From contig JAGPYM010000014.1 in the NCBI GenBank assembly GCA_020736575.1, positions 434,001-498,000 of the forward strand: a stretch of 64,000 nucleotides of DNA, written 5' to 3'. This stretch comes from Thelonectria olida (taxonomy: Eukaryota > Ascomycota > Sordariomycetes > Hypocreales > Nectriaceae). Below the pieces are notes generated by a model, which saw only the letters and a program-made list of their open reading frames with translations, was not told the origin of the DNA and searched no databases. Shown piece by piece: positions 32,430-44,500 of the stretch. The position numbers and the translations under genes were made by a program. Position 1 is the first letter of the stretch. Every line of letters starts with the position of its first letter.

Positions 32430-34428
32430 GGTTATTTTCACTCCGTGGGGGTTCGTTCACTCGACGGCTTTATTTAGATCGACTCCCTTCATTCATCGAG
32501 GTGGCATCACCCAAGCGACCTCTCTAAGACGACCTCTCTACGACTCAGCAACGGCCCATCCATGCTCTATCTCTTTAACACAACATTTTCCTTCCTTCAA
32601 TCATCATATCTACGGGGTCTTCATTGGATGGACTGGATATCCACGGCGTTTCGGGAATGGTTTGGATCGCATCACGACAACACAACACATGTAGACAGAC
32701 AGGCACCAATATGCACACAGCTTCTGCGCCCTCATTCTTTGGATTTTAAATACATCTCATTCTTCCAAATTATACCTTGTTCGTTCATTTGCACACACTT
32801 CGGTTTCATGCACCACCAAAAGATGTGATACGAGTAGGCTTTGCCCTGGTCCGCACCTGGAAACACCCCTCCAAGGTGCATGCACCAAAATCGCTACTCA
32901 GTACCATAAAAGCCGCCATGGTGAACGAGAACGCCATCGCGGTAATATCCCTCCTCTGTGCTATGAAACGATTCCAGTTCGTGTTAGAGCAGAACCTGTT
33001 GAGGTGAACAGTGGCGTGAATTCCTCCTAACACCGACACACATGGCGATCAAGGTGACGTGATGGCTTTGATGTCCAATATAGGCCTTGTCTCCTGTGCC
33101 TTTTTTATGTTGTCTTCTTGTATAACCGCATCAAGCCACGCACATGTTTTGTTGTTAAAGGGTTGGAGCATGTGAGTATCCCATATATAGACAATGCTGT
33201 GCCGTCGCTTGAAGACCAGTGTGACACACTGCTTTCGTGGGAATGTCGTCCCGCCCGCATCAGCCTTTAGCCATGGCTCGTATCGATACACCCTTCTTGC
33301 GGTGTGCACACAAAGTACGAATAATTTAGTGATTGGGCTCGTGGCATGACTTTCCTAGACCATCAAGATAGAGCTGCGACCCAGAACCCTCCAAAACAAA
33401 TGTCGGAAGGCCTAAGTACTCTTGAATCTTCATCTGGCGTTTCAATCAAAGGATGCCGTTCACCAGCTTTGAGATATATAACCACTAGACGAATAAAGCT
33501 AACTCAATCCATGCATTTTTCCCAATATCCCCCATACAAAGCTAATTTGAGTGTATTTAATCCCGCGCAAGTCCGTATGTGACCCCCGTCCTCCGAGGGC
33601 AAGCAAGCTCTGACTTCAACAAGATCTGACAAGCCTGGTATATCGTGCTGTGACACTTTTAATCTCCCAGATAGCCATTTCCTCATCGATCGCTTTCGGT
33701 AATATTGAGTTTCGGATCGGCTCAGGTGATTTATCGAGTTGATGCTGAGTTGTGGTGTTGTTGATTGTCTGTTAGTCGCAGTCTTCATGATCAAACAGTT
33801 ATGACATACCTTCAACTCTTTCATCTTCCAAATCTACGGAAGCCAGTCTGGGCATGTTCAGAAGAGAAGAGCCCCCTGATCTTCTGGAAGCAGCGAGCCT
33901 CTCAGCTCATAGGAAGGCGATGACTCTGATGGAAGTTACCTGATATTGATAGGCCACTGCCATTCTTTCGGCAAATCTACAATTTGGCAAGGAACGGAGG
34001 AGGTGATGTATCGAACTCACAGACTCGTCTAGGTCGCAAATACCAACTGCCAGCTTAATATGCCTTCTCTTGGGCTTCATTTTCAGACACAAGGTACTCA
34101 GATTAGGCAGAAATACAACATAGCCTCCTTATCGGTACTTACAGTCGTCGCGCCCAAGCCGTCAAGTCATTCGCTCATTTAACTTTTTTCTCCCGAACTG
34201 TTTTGAGCCTCGAAACTCAAACAGGGAAAAAGACTCTGATGCCGGATTGCACTTCAGCACTGTGAGTTCCCTTGGCAACGACTACTTATTCAAAGCTATT
34301 TAGGAAGTGTTTTCTCCCCTTGCCCTCATCAACTTTGTCTCATACATCGCTTCCAGCCTACCACCATCGCCACCATCACCTCCCATCCACCGAAAGTACC
34401 TACTTTACTAGAATACATACATCAGACT
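32430..34428. other. 2-kb stretch without a convincing gene
   Basis: Contains only short open frames on both strands with no recognisable domain, plus scattered CACCAC/CATCAC pyrimidine-rich leader-like sequence at 34310-34400 just before the next gene. No tRNA-like arm pair was found. A non-coding transcript cannot be judged from sequence alone. Confidence 0.4.
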
Positions 34429-34902
34429 ATGGACGACTGCATGGAGCAATGCTGCGGACAGCTCGTATTTCGCTGCCTCCTCACTAGCTTCGTCCTCTTC
34501 GTCGACAGCCAAATCGTCGAGCGCCGCGACACCATCATACACGTCGGCCGTCTCGCCCAAACGAACCTCCATGTGCCAGAATGCCTCTGCGTCTTCACCA
34601 ACGAAGATCCCGGCATGACTGACGACAACATCCGCATCACCGGCGAAGTCCTGATGGTATCTTACTTCTTCGCTGCCATGGGGCTGTTCTTGGTTGCACC
34701 AAAGAAGGGCACGCTTTGGGACGTTTATGCGCTGGGCCTTGGAATTGTTAACCCTGCCTGTGTCGGCTTTGTCATGTGGTTGTATCTGCTGTTGTCGAAA
34801 AGAGAACGTTTGAGTAGGGCGATGCATGGTCAAAAGGAACCACCACCAAGAAAGGTGAACAGCTCACTCGAAGAGATTTGGTCAGCTCCTCTCCTCATAT
34901 AG
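34429..34902 (+). CDS. Small putative membrane protein, unknown function (157 residues)
   Basis: An intronless frame starting MDDCMEQCCGQLVFR. Three hydrophobic segments are visible: VFRCLLTSFVLFV (about 12-25), EVLMVSYFFAAMGLFLVA (about 72-90) and YALGLGIVNPACVGFVMWLY (about 99-118), followed by a basic tail. The Cys-rich start and the missing signal peptide leave topology open. A long open frame overlaps on the opposite strand; I favour plus because it has a clean leader and membrane segments. Family not recognised. Confidence 0.5.
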   Translation: MDDCMEQCCGQLVFRCLLTSFVLFVDSQIVERRDTIIHVGRLAQTNLHVPECLCVFTNEDPGMTDDNIRITGEVLMVSYFFAAMGLFLVAPKKGTLWDVYALGLGIVNPACVGFVMWLYLLLSKRERLSRAMHGQKEPPPRKVNSSLEEIWSAPLLI

Positions 34903-35177
34903 TCTGCCAGGAAATGAAGAGGAGGGCGAAAAGGTGTCAAGCATGCGCATCGATTACTGTATGATTAGAGGTCACAAAAATGGTACAGACGTTAATCGAG
35001 AGATATAGTGACTCCCCTCAAGCCAAGGAAAGCAAAAGATAAAAGTGTAAAAAGAATTGTGCGTATTACTACGTTGTATTAGTATACAATACAGGCTGAA
35101 AACAACACGATGATGATCCTTTGCGCCCTGCGACCTGCTCTACGAAATCGTGCTTCGTTAATTCTTAGTCTCATATC

Positions 35178-36605
35178 CTAGACATGCCCCCGTAGCCTAC
35201 TCGTCGGATACCTTTCCGACCCTCTCGCATCGCTCGTGATGATGACTTCCACATCCTTCCTGATCCCCCCAATCGGCGCCGCCTGTTGCAAGATCTCATC
35301 CGAGCTCCCTTGTCTCGAGTGCACATAAACCTCGTTCCTCGTGTGATGCGTCGTGTGCGTCACCTCGGTCAGGATGGTCGCCCTGCTCGGCTTGTCCCGC
35401 AGCGTCTGGTCCGTCAGCTGCATTCTGTAGCCCGGCTCCGGGCTGGCCTTGAAACGGCGAGACTGCGAGCTGCTCTTGGCGAGCCCCGGGCCAAAGTACG
35501 GGCGCAGCTTCTGGCGCAGGAAGCCCCAGGTCATGGGCATGTTGGTCATGACGACGGCGACGAAGGATTCGCGGACAGCCCAGGTTGCGCCTTCTCGTGG
35601 GCCTTTGTTGTCGTCCTGTGGTAGGTGTGAGTTGGCATGACATGGCTTGGACAAGGAGGGAGACATGGCGATTGCACTGACCTGAAGGATGAGAACACAT
35701 CGCAGTACGCCCGCGGCAATGATGAGAATACCGCCGGAAAAGAGTATCAGGATGCTCATCTTCTTGATATTGGAGATGTGGGTGTTCAATATTAGAGAGA
35801 CCGGTATCACAAGCAGATACAGATTGGTGAGGAGGTCTGATGACAGGGAGATGAAGATGTTGACTCGATTCACGGCGGGTTGGCAAATATCTACGAGCAA
35901 GAAACGGTGGCCCAAGTCAGTCTTTTTTCTTCCTCCTCGTGCAAGACGTGTGAATGTTGGAAAACTCACTTCCAGGATTGGGGTTGATTTGCCAGAGCTT
36001 GTGGAAAGGCACGCAGCTGAAGAGGATGGAGGCGATGCATGCCACGTAGGTGACGATGATGAGGGTATATCCCAACCACACGCGTACCTTGTAAACCGTG
36101 AGTCCGGTCTGCCAGGGTTCTATTCATTAGCTCCGTGCTCCAGCTCTGGGCGGTTCGTATCTCTTACCGTCAGGCGGCTGTAGAAGGCGCACATGGAGAG
36201 CTTGATCATCCAGACTGTGGTTGTGTAGACGGACCAGCCGATGATTTGGTTCTTGGAGCCACCGACCCTGAGCAGTACATGTTAGAGAAGCCTTGTGACA
36301 TGTAGTTAGCTCATCGTGAATACGCACCTGTTCTTGTATTCCGTACTATCAGGCGATAGCGCCGCCCGCTCGGCATCCGTCATGTTGTTATTCGCAAGCC
36401 CATGGTACATCATGCCAACCGTGTATGACAGGCACGTCTCGACAGTGAGCGGCAGCATGGCGAGTATCATGAGGTAGTCGTCGGCTCGAATATTTCCAAG
36501 GCCGCCATTTCTCGACTGGCAGTAGACACGAAAGGCCACGAGACAGAGGCTGAGGGCGAGATATGTGAAGGCTTCGATGACCAATGGGTCGGTGGGAGGA
36601 GCCAT
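35178..36605 (-). CDS. Seven-helix integral membrane protein, PTH11/rhodopsin-domain type
   Basis: Five exons, 36605-36328, 36267-36168, 36108-35970, 35890-35682 and 35615-35178, encode 387 residues. Introns are 59-79 bases and all phases close. Seven hydrophobic segments run from EAFTYLALSLCLVAFRVYC through DDYLMILAMLPLTV, SVYTTTVWMIKLSMC, YTLIIVTYVACIASILFSC, SLSSDLLTNLYLLVIPVSL, ILILFSGGILIIAAGVLRC and the final VRESFVAVVMTNMP. The RADDYLM motif, W-x3-E/Y pattern and DLLTNLYLLVIPV segment are typical of the fungal Rhodopsin-domain (DUF/PTH11-like) proteins, some of which sense surfaces or host signals. The cytosolic tail of about 130 residues is Ser/Thr/Arg-rich. The ligand is unknown. No CFEM domain is present, so this is the short class. 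Confidence 0.88.
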
Positions 36606-38656
36606 GACGACGGCCAAACCTTGCAGATGGGATGATGGATGGGACAAGGAGGGCAGAGACTCCTCTTCGAACAACAACAGGGGACTCGATTCCTCTTCAC
36701 TCGTTTATAAAGACCTCCTCTCCAAGTCCAAAGGCATCCAACGCCACCCCCAGGGGCACAGCAAGCCTCACCACCTTAATCATATCATCCCCAAGTCTAG
36801 ACGGCACAAACTCCAAGCCCTCTCCAGACAATAGCTCTCGAGCATTAGACTAGAAATGTCCCGAACAGATTTAACCATACGAAACGCTGGCGGCCTGTGC
36901 CTCTTTCTTCCCCGGTTGAGCCCTGCTTGCGAGGTCCTCCCCCTTGATTAGTGCCAGGTCTAGTCCGTGTGCTTTGACACTGCTGAAGACGGCTCTGGAT
37001 TCCTAGCACAAAGCTTGATTGCATCTCCCCAAGTTGCGGGCGGCCCGCCGATTTGGTAAGGGGGATCTTGTGTCACCGTGTTGGAAAGGATTTTCGCGGA
37101 TCACCCGATGGAACTAGGTCTAAAGCACATGTTGCTTGTCTGCTTTGGGAGACACTGGCGGGAGCGGTTAGAGGGTGGCGCTTGACCTGGACGCAGGCGG
37201 GAGGTGACTTTTCCTGCTCTGGGATCCCCTCTCTGCAATGGATTTCAGCTCGGCCGCGAGACGTTCCACAGGTCACCACGACATGGCAGCTTGACAGCTC
37301 GGCGTGAGGGTGTTGTGCCATCACTCTCGGCATCATATTCACAACCTCACATTCTTCCATACGATGTCTCTTCTAGAAGACCTCCTCGCTCGGCCAAAGC
37401 TCTCCTCGTATTCAATCTTCCTGCCAGTGCGTCTCGGTGTCCACGCAAACCAAGACCTGGGGCCGGAATCATCCTACCTAGGTAGGTACATAACTGCTCA
37501 AACAGAACCTTGTTGATCACTCTTTGAAACCGGAATCTACCATAGTAAATGAAAGCAGCCCGCTTCTCTTTGCCGTGTATTGCTCCTTATAGGCCTTACA
37601 TCACTCGACATGCTCCGAGACACTGGACCCTGACGAGGTGTTGGCTCTAAAACCCTATAAGCCTAGCATTGTGACTGGTTTGAGATGAAACCGGCCAACA
37701 GAATGAACGATTGGGAGGCGTTTGCCTTGCCATGGTGGCAAGGCATCTGCAGATAAGCTCGTTAAAGGTTGAGTTAAACAGAGCCAACGACTTCTCCTAT
37801 TCTCCATTACGCCTCTTACATCATCGCAAGCCTCTATGTATTCTTAGAATGAAGATGTGCACTCTGAAAAGCTCATTCCTTGGGAAGTGTGCCATTACAG
37901 TAAACGGGCTGGAGCTCAGTTCTACTAATAATCCATCACCTCGTCACAGTCAAGCACATCGAGCTCATTCATTTCTCGCTATTATTCAATATCCTACAGC
38001 CCGTGATCCTCACTCATCATCACCTCTTCACATGTACAGAGCCGTCTAAAACAGTAATTCGCGGCCTCCGTCACATCATTGCCCAACGCCGAATGACAAA
38101 CCGCCCTTTCAGCGTGATCGGATCTCTCCGAGTCACGTCGCTCAGGCCGACGCCCATCCTCAACTCTCCTCCCGGGCTTCCACCACATGTCCATCTACCC
38201 GTTTCGTCGTCTCTCCCTTGCATGTATATATAGAAAATGAAGAAAAAATATTGAAGAACTAGGAAACAGCAATAATAGTATCCCTCCATTGCTCCCACCG
38301 CACGACAATAAACTCCGGAAGAGAAAACAACAGGCTTGCCGTGGAGGCAGAAAATGACCAGACCCAAGACGTAAGAAGGAAGTTGAGAGGAAGTAGAAAG
38401 CGCACTGAGGGGGAAATGAGATGCCTCATAAAACATGAATGCCGTTCTCATGCCGTCGAGTAATTGAGATTGGGTCTTTGCAAACCTGTTGCCACGCCTC
38501 ACGCCCCGCGTCTCCCAAAACTCCGTCATATGCCACATGCAAGGACTGCGCTAAGAACGTTGCGTTCGGCCGCCGCTGAACGAGCTTCTCTAAGGGCGTG
38601 GCTATATAGAAGATGCGCCTCTCAAGTCATCAAGGTGACCATGAATCCCGACCTTG
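36606..38656. other. 2-kb stretch without a convincing gene
   Basis: It should hold the promoter of the rhodopsin-domain gene (first few hundred bases) and the 3' region of ZDS1. Contains the perfect palindrome at 37473-37486. The minus-strand frame at about 38071-38538 is rich in Tyr/Phe/Cys with no recognised pattern and is probably 3' untranslated sequence. Confidence 0.4.
37473..37486. repeat. Perfect 14-base palindrome CCTACCTAGGTAGG
   Basis: The sequence equals its own reverse complement. Half-sites (CCTACC or GGTAGG) recur in other intergenic stretches of the window, e.g. near 17063, 21007, 24347 and 44686. Confidence 0.8.
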
Positions 38657-41587
38657 TCACCACATGTCATCTCGCCCGTTGTCATGCCGGCGATCGCGAT
38701 CATCTCCATTATCATGGTACTGGTAGTATTCTTTCACCCCTTGACCATGGTTGTCGGCACCATCGTAGCCATAGCCGTCGTGGGCGTCGGTTCCGTGCTC
38801 GTCTTCGTAGATTTGCGCGTCATCGACGTAATCAACCTCGCCATTGTCGCCAGATTCAGCGTATTGCACCGCCGCCTGGAAATAAAGTTAGCAAATCGAA
38901 TCCACATGTCTCAACGGAGAACCACTTACTCTATGGTAGTCGAAGTTGTACTGGTCCATGGCTTCTTGTGAGTCTTGTTCCTCCTGCATTTGCTGTTGCG
39001 CCAGATACTCCTGCTCCTGCTGCTTCCGCCGGGACTCTTCCTCGAGTCTCTTTTGCTGGGGCGAGATGGGCACATTCATCTGCGGGTGCATGGCTTGCAC
39101 AATCGCAAGATAACTGTACATGAAGTTGCTGAGGAGCACCTGGCTGAGGAGTGACCGCCGCGGGTTGGCCAGCTTGATGTGAGCCATGCGGTAAATTGCC
39201 CTCTCCTCCAGGAGGGGAAATCGAGTCCAATGGTAGTCGACGTCTGGCACGAGGGGTTTATAAACGGGTTCTTCCGGCACTTTGAGGTGCTGCATCTTCT
39301 TGGAGTGTCTTTCCTTCTCTTCCTTCTTCTTGCTTCCACCAAAAATGGACGAGAAGATACTACCATCCTTCTCCTTCTTTGAGTCACTCTTGCGATGGCT
39401 CTCCTTCTTCCGCTCTTCCTGCAGCCTGTTGTCCATGTTTTCGCGCTCCAGGATCAGGCTCTCGCGGCCCTTTGTGGAATTCTTGTCAATCGACGTTTGT
39501 ATCACGTCAAGTCTGGCATTGTCCTGGACCTTTTCACCCAATGATTTGGTCTTGGCCTTTTTACTCTCCTCCTTCTTCTTCTCCTTGTCATCCGTTCCGC
39601 TCTTGAACCATTTCCAGGCACTACTTGAGGGTTTAGAAGGCGCACTGCTGGAATCCTCATCGCGGTCCTTCTTCGATTTCCTGTCGGATTTCTTCTCCTC
39701 TTGGGGAAGCGTGGGGATAAATGTCAAGCTATCGGTGCGATTAGCTCCGCCACCGGGGAGAGGTGAAGGATTTGCCGATAAGTTGTCATTCAAGGACTGT
39801 CCTTGAGGATATGAGGAACGTGAGTTGTATTGTTGAGGCGAAACTTGAGGAACAGTTTGACGGCTAGCATTGCGACGGCTAGATCGCGGAGGAGGCTCAT
39901 CCGCCAACGGTTCTGATTCGAGAAATGTTTGGGAAGATGGCTGCGGGGAGGTACTTTGGGATGATGATCTTTGAGGAAAGAGCCGGTGCTGATCGTCTTG
40001 CAGATCGGTGGACTCGTCGGGGGTTGAGGTCTCGATGGCGGGTAATGTTGGGCGGGACGGAGTTGAGGATGTTCGGGTTGAGAGGTCCTGATATGAATCT
40101 GCGTCTTTCGGATCTTGTGACGGCCCGTCGTAGGGGTCAAAGTTTTCGATTGAATCCTGAGAAAACTTCTGCTGTCTGCGCACAGAGCGGTTTGGCCGTG
40201 AGTAGTTATCCGCCAGCGCGACCGGCTCTGATTGCACTCTTGAAAGCTGATGGCCTTTGGGGGGTTCGAGGGGTGATGAGCTACCCAATTCGGCGTCGCT
40301 TTCCTGGTGGCGGGCACGTCTAAACGGTACTCGGTCGCCTCGTAAACTTCCGCCCTTGCGATATGTCGTGCGAGTAGAGCGCCTAAGTCCCATACCAGGT
40401 GCCATCGGCAAAATCGGCATGTCGTCAACGCTTCCTTCAGGTCCCGGTAGTGTTTGCGATTCTTGTGCCAGCTTCTGTACGGCCTTTGTCGGGTCCTTCA
40501 CAAGTTCGTCGATGCTAAATTCGTGGCTGTGATGGGGGCCTCGAGATCGCCGTCTTTCTAGTCTCTCAGAACCATCAACATATCCCTTCACTCCCCGGCC
40601 CTCGGAGTTGTCAATCTGATGAGAAAGCATGGATTTCTTCCGGCGTAACCCTCCTGTTTCCGGTTCGCTCAAGCCTGAATCACCGTCCGCGGAGAGGAAA
40701 GAGTCTCCAGACCTTCTTCGTATCGAGTGAACTCTCTTTTCTAGAAAGGACCTGAACTCGGTCGGTGCAAGCTCGGGGTGGACTCGCGCAGGAACCCAAA
40801 GGAGTCTCGAGGGATCGTTCTCATCGTCGTCGCCGCTGGGCGCTATCGCAGGCATGGCCATGAGTGACATTGGGGGCATATCGGGGTCCTTGTTATTTCC
40901 AACATCCATGGATAGCCGTCGAAGAGCCTGTAGGTTGCTGAGTTCCTGGGCGATATCGTTCGGATTATCGATATTGGTAAGGGGAAACGCCGAATCGTCA
41001 GACTGGACATCGCGCAATGAGAGAGTCGGGGAGATTGGCGACCGGGAGTCATTTCGTTGGCTTGAACTTCTCTGAGGGAACGACTGAGGTGATTTGGAAC
41101 CATGTTCACCATTCGCCAGCAGATCGAGAGGCTCCGTGTTAGAGCGAGAAAGGGCCCTTCGAGGGTCGGCTGACAAGCGGTCTTCTTGTATCGGCGGTCG
41201 CGGCAAGTGCTCTTGATATCCATGTCCACCGATGAAGCTCAAGGGGCGACCAAGGGAGGGCGGTCGGCCACCTTCGGATCCTGAATCGTCGTCATCACCG
41301 TACAGGGTGCCGATAGCCTCGGTAACGTGATGGCTTGGGTCGGAGATGGAGAGATGGCCGCGTTTGGTGGCGAAGCTGTTGCCGCCAACATCGCCGCGGG
41401 GTCGAGATGAGGTCTGCTAATCAGGTCAAATCAGCAAGTGTTGGGATGAGATCACCACATAAGAAGTAAGTATGTGAGAAAGCTCCGAAGCCCAACGTGA
41501 GACCAGTCGAGAGAAATATCGGCCAGCGTCAAGGCACGCAAGGTACAAGTGGTGTTGAGGGAGGGGGACGATAAGACGCACCATCAT
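38657..41587 (-). CDS. ZDS1: Zds1/Zds2-family regulator of PP2A-Cdc55
   Basis: Exons 41587-41582 (six bases, ATGATG), 41413-38930 and 38875-38657 give 902 residues. The large exon opens TSSRPRGDVGGNSFATKRG and SISDPSHHVTEAIGTLYGD and has no usable ATG, so an upstream start is required. The Zds C-terminal domain is at about 719-775: YKPLVPDVDYHW, TRFPLLEERAIYRMAHIKLA and SLLSQVLLSNFMYSYLA, an almost diagnostic pattern. Between lie Ser/Arg-rich disordered regions with SSAWKWFKS and a Lys-rich stretch. Zds proteins bind PP2A-Cdc55 and control mitotic entry, polarity and stress responses. The last exon adds an acidic Tyr/Asp/His-rich tail ending DDMW. The six-base first exon is an inference; a different first exon further upstream is possible. 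Confidence 0.88.
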
Positions 41588-44500
41588 CGACAGCTGGGGA
41601 GGGACCTCAACAGAGGCCAAGACACCGACGGGACCCTCTGTAGATTCCTGGCTTGGCTGTCAAGAGATTTGTAGACGGTTCTCGGTGCTATCATGGGCAT
41701 ACGGGCACCACGGCTGGGGCGCGACGGAAGGAAGACGATCGGGAGGTCGGCGGTGGGAGTTCGAAGAGGTGCATTCACCTCCTGAGTCGGTGTCCTCGCG
41801 GAGCCTGTTGTCGCATGGGGGAGGAAGAGGCGCCAAGGGAGGAGCCGCTGGACTGGACACAAGCCGTCAAGGGACCCTGGGCATCAACGTTGGTAGACGG
41901 AAGGTGATGTCTTTGGCGGGATAGTAAATTTATGGCTTGTCGTCGAAGGGAAAATACAAGGCAATTCCTGGACTGTGGTTTTGGCGAGAAAAGGGAGACT
42001 TGCTATGCTGGCGGGTTAGTTTGTCGAAGCGCCCAAGAGCGAGATAATATGAACCGGCATGAGAATGCGTTTGCTTGGACTGGAGACTTGGCTTGGGCTG
42101 CTACCCGCAATCAAAGGCATTGGCGGGCTACCTACTATGCATTCGTAGGTGTCCAGGGCATGAGAGTGTCACGTGGCGCCCCCAGCGGATGCCAGCAGCC
42201 AAGTTCCACTGCATCACAGCGCTGTGCCGCTATCTGCCGCTAGGAAACGGGCGTCTTCAGAGGCCGGCAAGTCGGGTGGTGAGTTGTGTCCGCTTGTGGA
42301 CCCCTAAAAGGTCCTCCACTACGAGCCGGTGCGTTTGGCAGGTACAGTTGGGTACGTAACGGCCTCTCCCCCTGGACATCATAGGAGCCAAGGATTCGGA
42401 AGATGGAGCTCGGTCTCCATGCACCTAACTTTAAAACGGGCTACGAGTTTTGCAGCTTCACGGCTTGACGTTACTTCGTAATCACTACGGGTGGGAGGTT
42501 TGGAGATTCAGGTCTTATGCAACATGCCAAAGACGCATCGTCAAGATCCGAATTAAGTTCTAGGCCCGGAGAGAGGGCGGAGATGCGGCCGTGACTGGCG
42601 GCCATCCCCGGAGGATCCTCTCATCAACAAGCAGGGAATTGTTGGGCCCATGGGATCCGCCACTTTTATCCGGATAGCGCACGCACTGCGTACACTTGAC
42701 AGATTGGCTGTCCTTTTTTTAGATGTGGAAATACATAACGAAGTTGGATGAATAGGTGGATGAAAGGCAGAGACAGCCCTCTTATTTCTTATGGTTGCCA
42801 GGTGAGACCAGGAGAGAGCGAGACAATGTATCACAAGGTGAGTTAACACGAGTTGGCTCCCTGTAACGGTTAGAAACCACCGTGTAGTGGTGCCTCTTTT
42901 CTCTCGTGCCAAATTCCGACACTCATTGGTACGTTAACATCCATGGATATGAGCGTCCATCCACCACGAGACGACTTGACAACCCCAGCACCTCCAATCT
43001 GGTACGTATTATCGAAACCACCAGTCACAGGCTCACAATCCTCCCATCGCCGCTACGACAAGCTTTGACTCTCGTGCATATCGGACACGGCAGCCAAGGC
43101 CTATAAACAAGGAGCAGGTCCTCCCTCCGAAACGACGGCATGTCGCCGCATGATTTACACAGCCGGCATGTCAATCACGTTCCAAAGACGACTGCATGCC
43201 TTAGCCTAGTGATCTGACAACTGGCTTGTTCGAGGCGCAAACACCCACCACTAGAAGGATGAACTTATCACCAGCTGACATGTAAGATATGTGAGGGCCT
43301 AGCCAATCCTTCAATTCCGCCATCCCTAGACAAGTCCCCCAGCCGGAGCCCTGAACAAGATGAGAGGTGACATGAGTGGATTGCTGCCCTGGAGCCCAAC
43401 AACCTGGTCAGGTTCCAGAAAGCGGCCGCAATCTTTTCTCTCTGTAATTAACTGTTTAATCTTCTTCCAGAACCTAAGAAGAAGTCCGAGGGGTGGTGTT
43501 TGACCTGGGCCTATGAGCGGTGCCCGAGTGACGCAACCGTTGCCTCCCGCTCAACCACGCCTTTGTCTCTACAAAATAGTTACCGGCGTACAACAATCCT
43601 ACAGGACAAAGACAAAGAAAAAATACCTAACGAATCTAAGCACTGGGTACGATACCATCATCGGGCCTTGCAGCTGTGGTCTGGCCGATAACCCCGCTAC
43701 AAACGCCCAAATCTCGGCGGCTTCAGCCTTCAGCTTATTCGTGAGTCGCACCACTCCACTCGCTCGTGCCTCCATGCCTCTCCTGGCCATGATAGTGGGT
43801 TTGGTGTTGACCGTCCAAAGATCCCCTTTTCCCAAGCGCCGCCGCCCTTTGTTCAATTTCATTGGGCGGCAAGGGATCCCACCAACCAGAGTTTAGGCTC
43901 TGACCGTTTAGCAACCTCAGCCCGTTGTGATGGCGGCGATGAGCCAAAGCAATCATTTGCCGCCTCATCTTCTAGATTCCACCCCGGTAGCCTTCGAGCC
44001 GTACTGAGCCCTTAGCTGCTGGTTTGATATCTTGTCGACTTAGATAATTGACCATAAGATGTAATTACTGCATCCAATGCGACCAGAAACCACTACCGAG
44101 ATTCTTAGAAAAAGGCTGGATTCAGAATTTTGGTTGCCTTCGCTGTAGGGTAGCTCGCACAACAGTCAAGGATGAATGGTTGTCTGCATGGAGATGCTAG
44201 TAAATGGGGGCAAGTCGCATTCCCCTTCCTTTTGCCTCGCTGGATTGCCTTCCTCCTTTTTGTGAGGTTTCCTTGTATTGCTATAATCACAGCTGGCGAA
44301 GTGTGAAGTTGTGTGTCGTTCATTTGTCAACCGTGTGGAAGACGTTACGCACGACTTTGGGGTTCATCCTTTGTCGAAACTAGCTTGCAGGCGGTACTAT
44401 TCGTTTATGATGAAGTGCACCAGAAAAGGGCGTAGATTCTTCAACATTGCTAGCACGAAGTCTATCTTGGTCTCCAGAGGGTCCGCATTGTTAAAATATC

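Noticed and set aside
38071..38538. 155-codon minus-strand frame
   Set aside because: Tyr/Phe/Cys-rich, without family resemblance, in the expected 3' region of ZDS1.
13999..41587. RRD1 and ZDS1 as a PP2A gene cluster
   Set aside because: Both touch PP2A, but they are about 23 kb apart with many unrelated genes between; probably chance.
43513..43896. 127-codon plus-strand frame in the 4-kb gap
   Set aside because: No recognised pattern, no leader and no consistent introns; likely chance.
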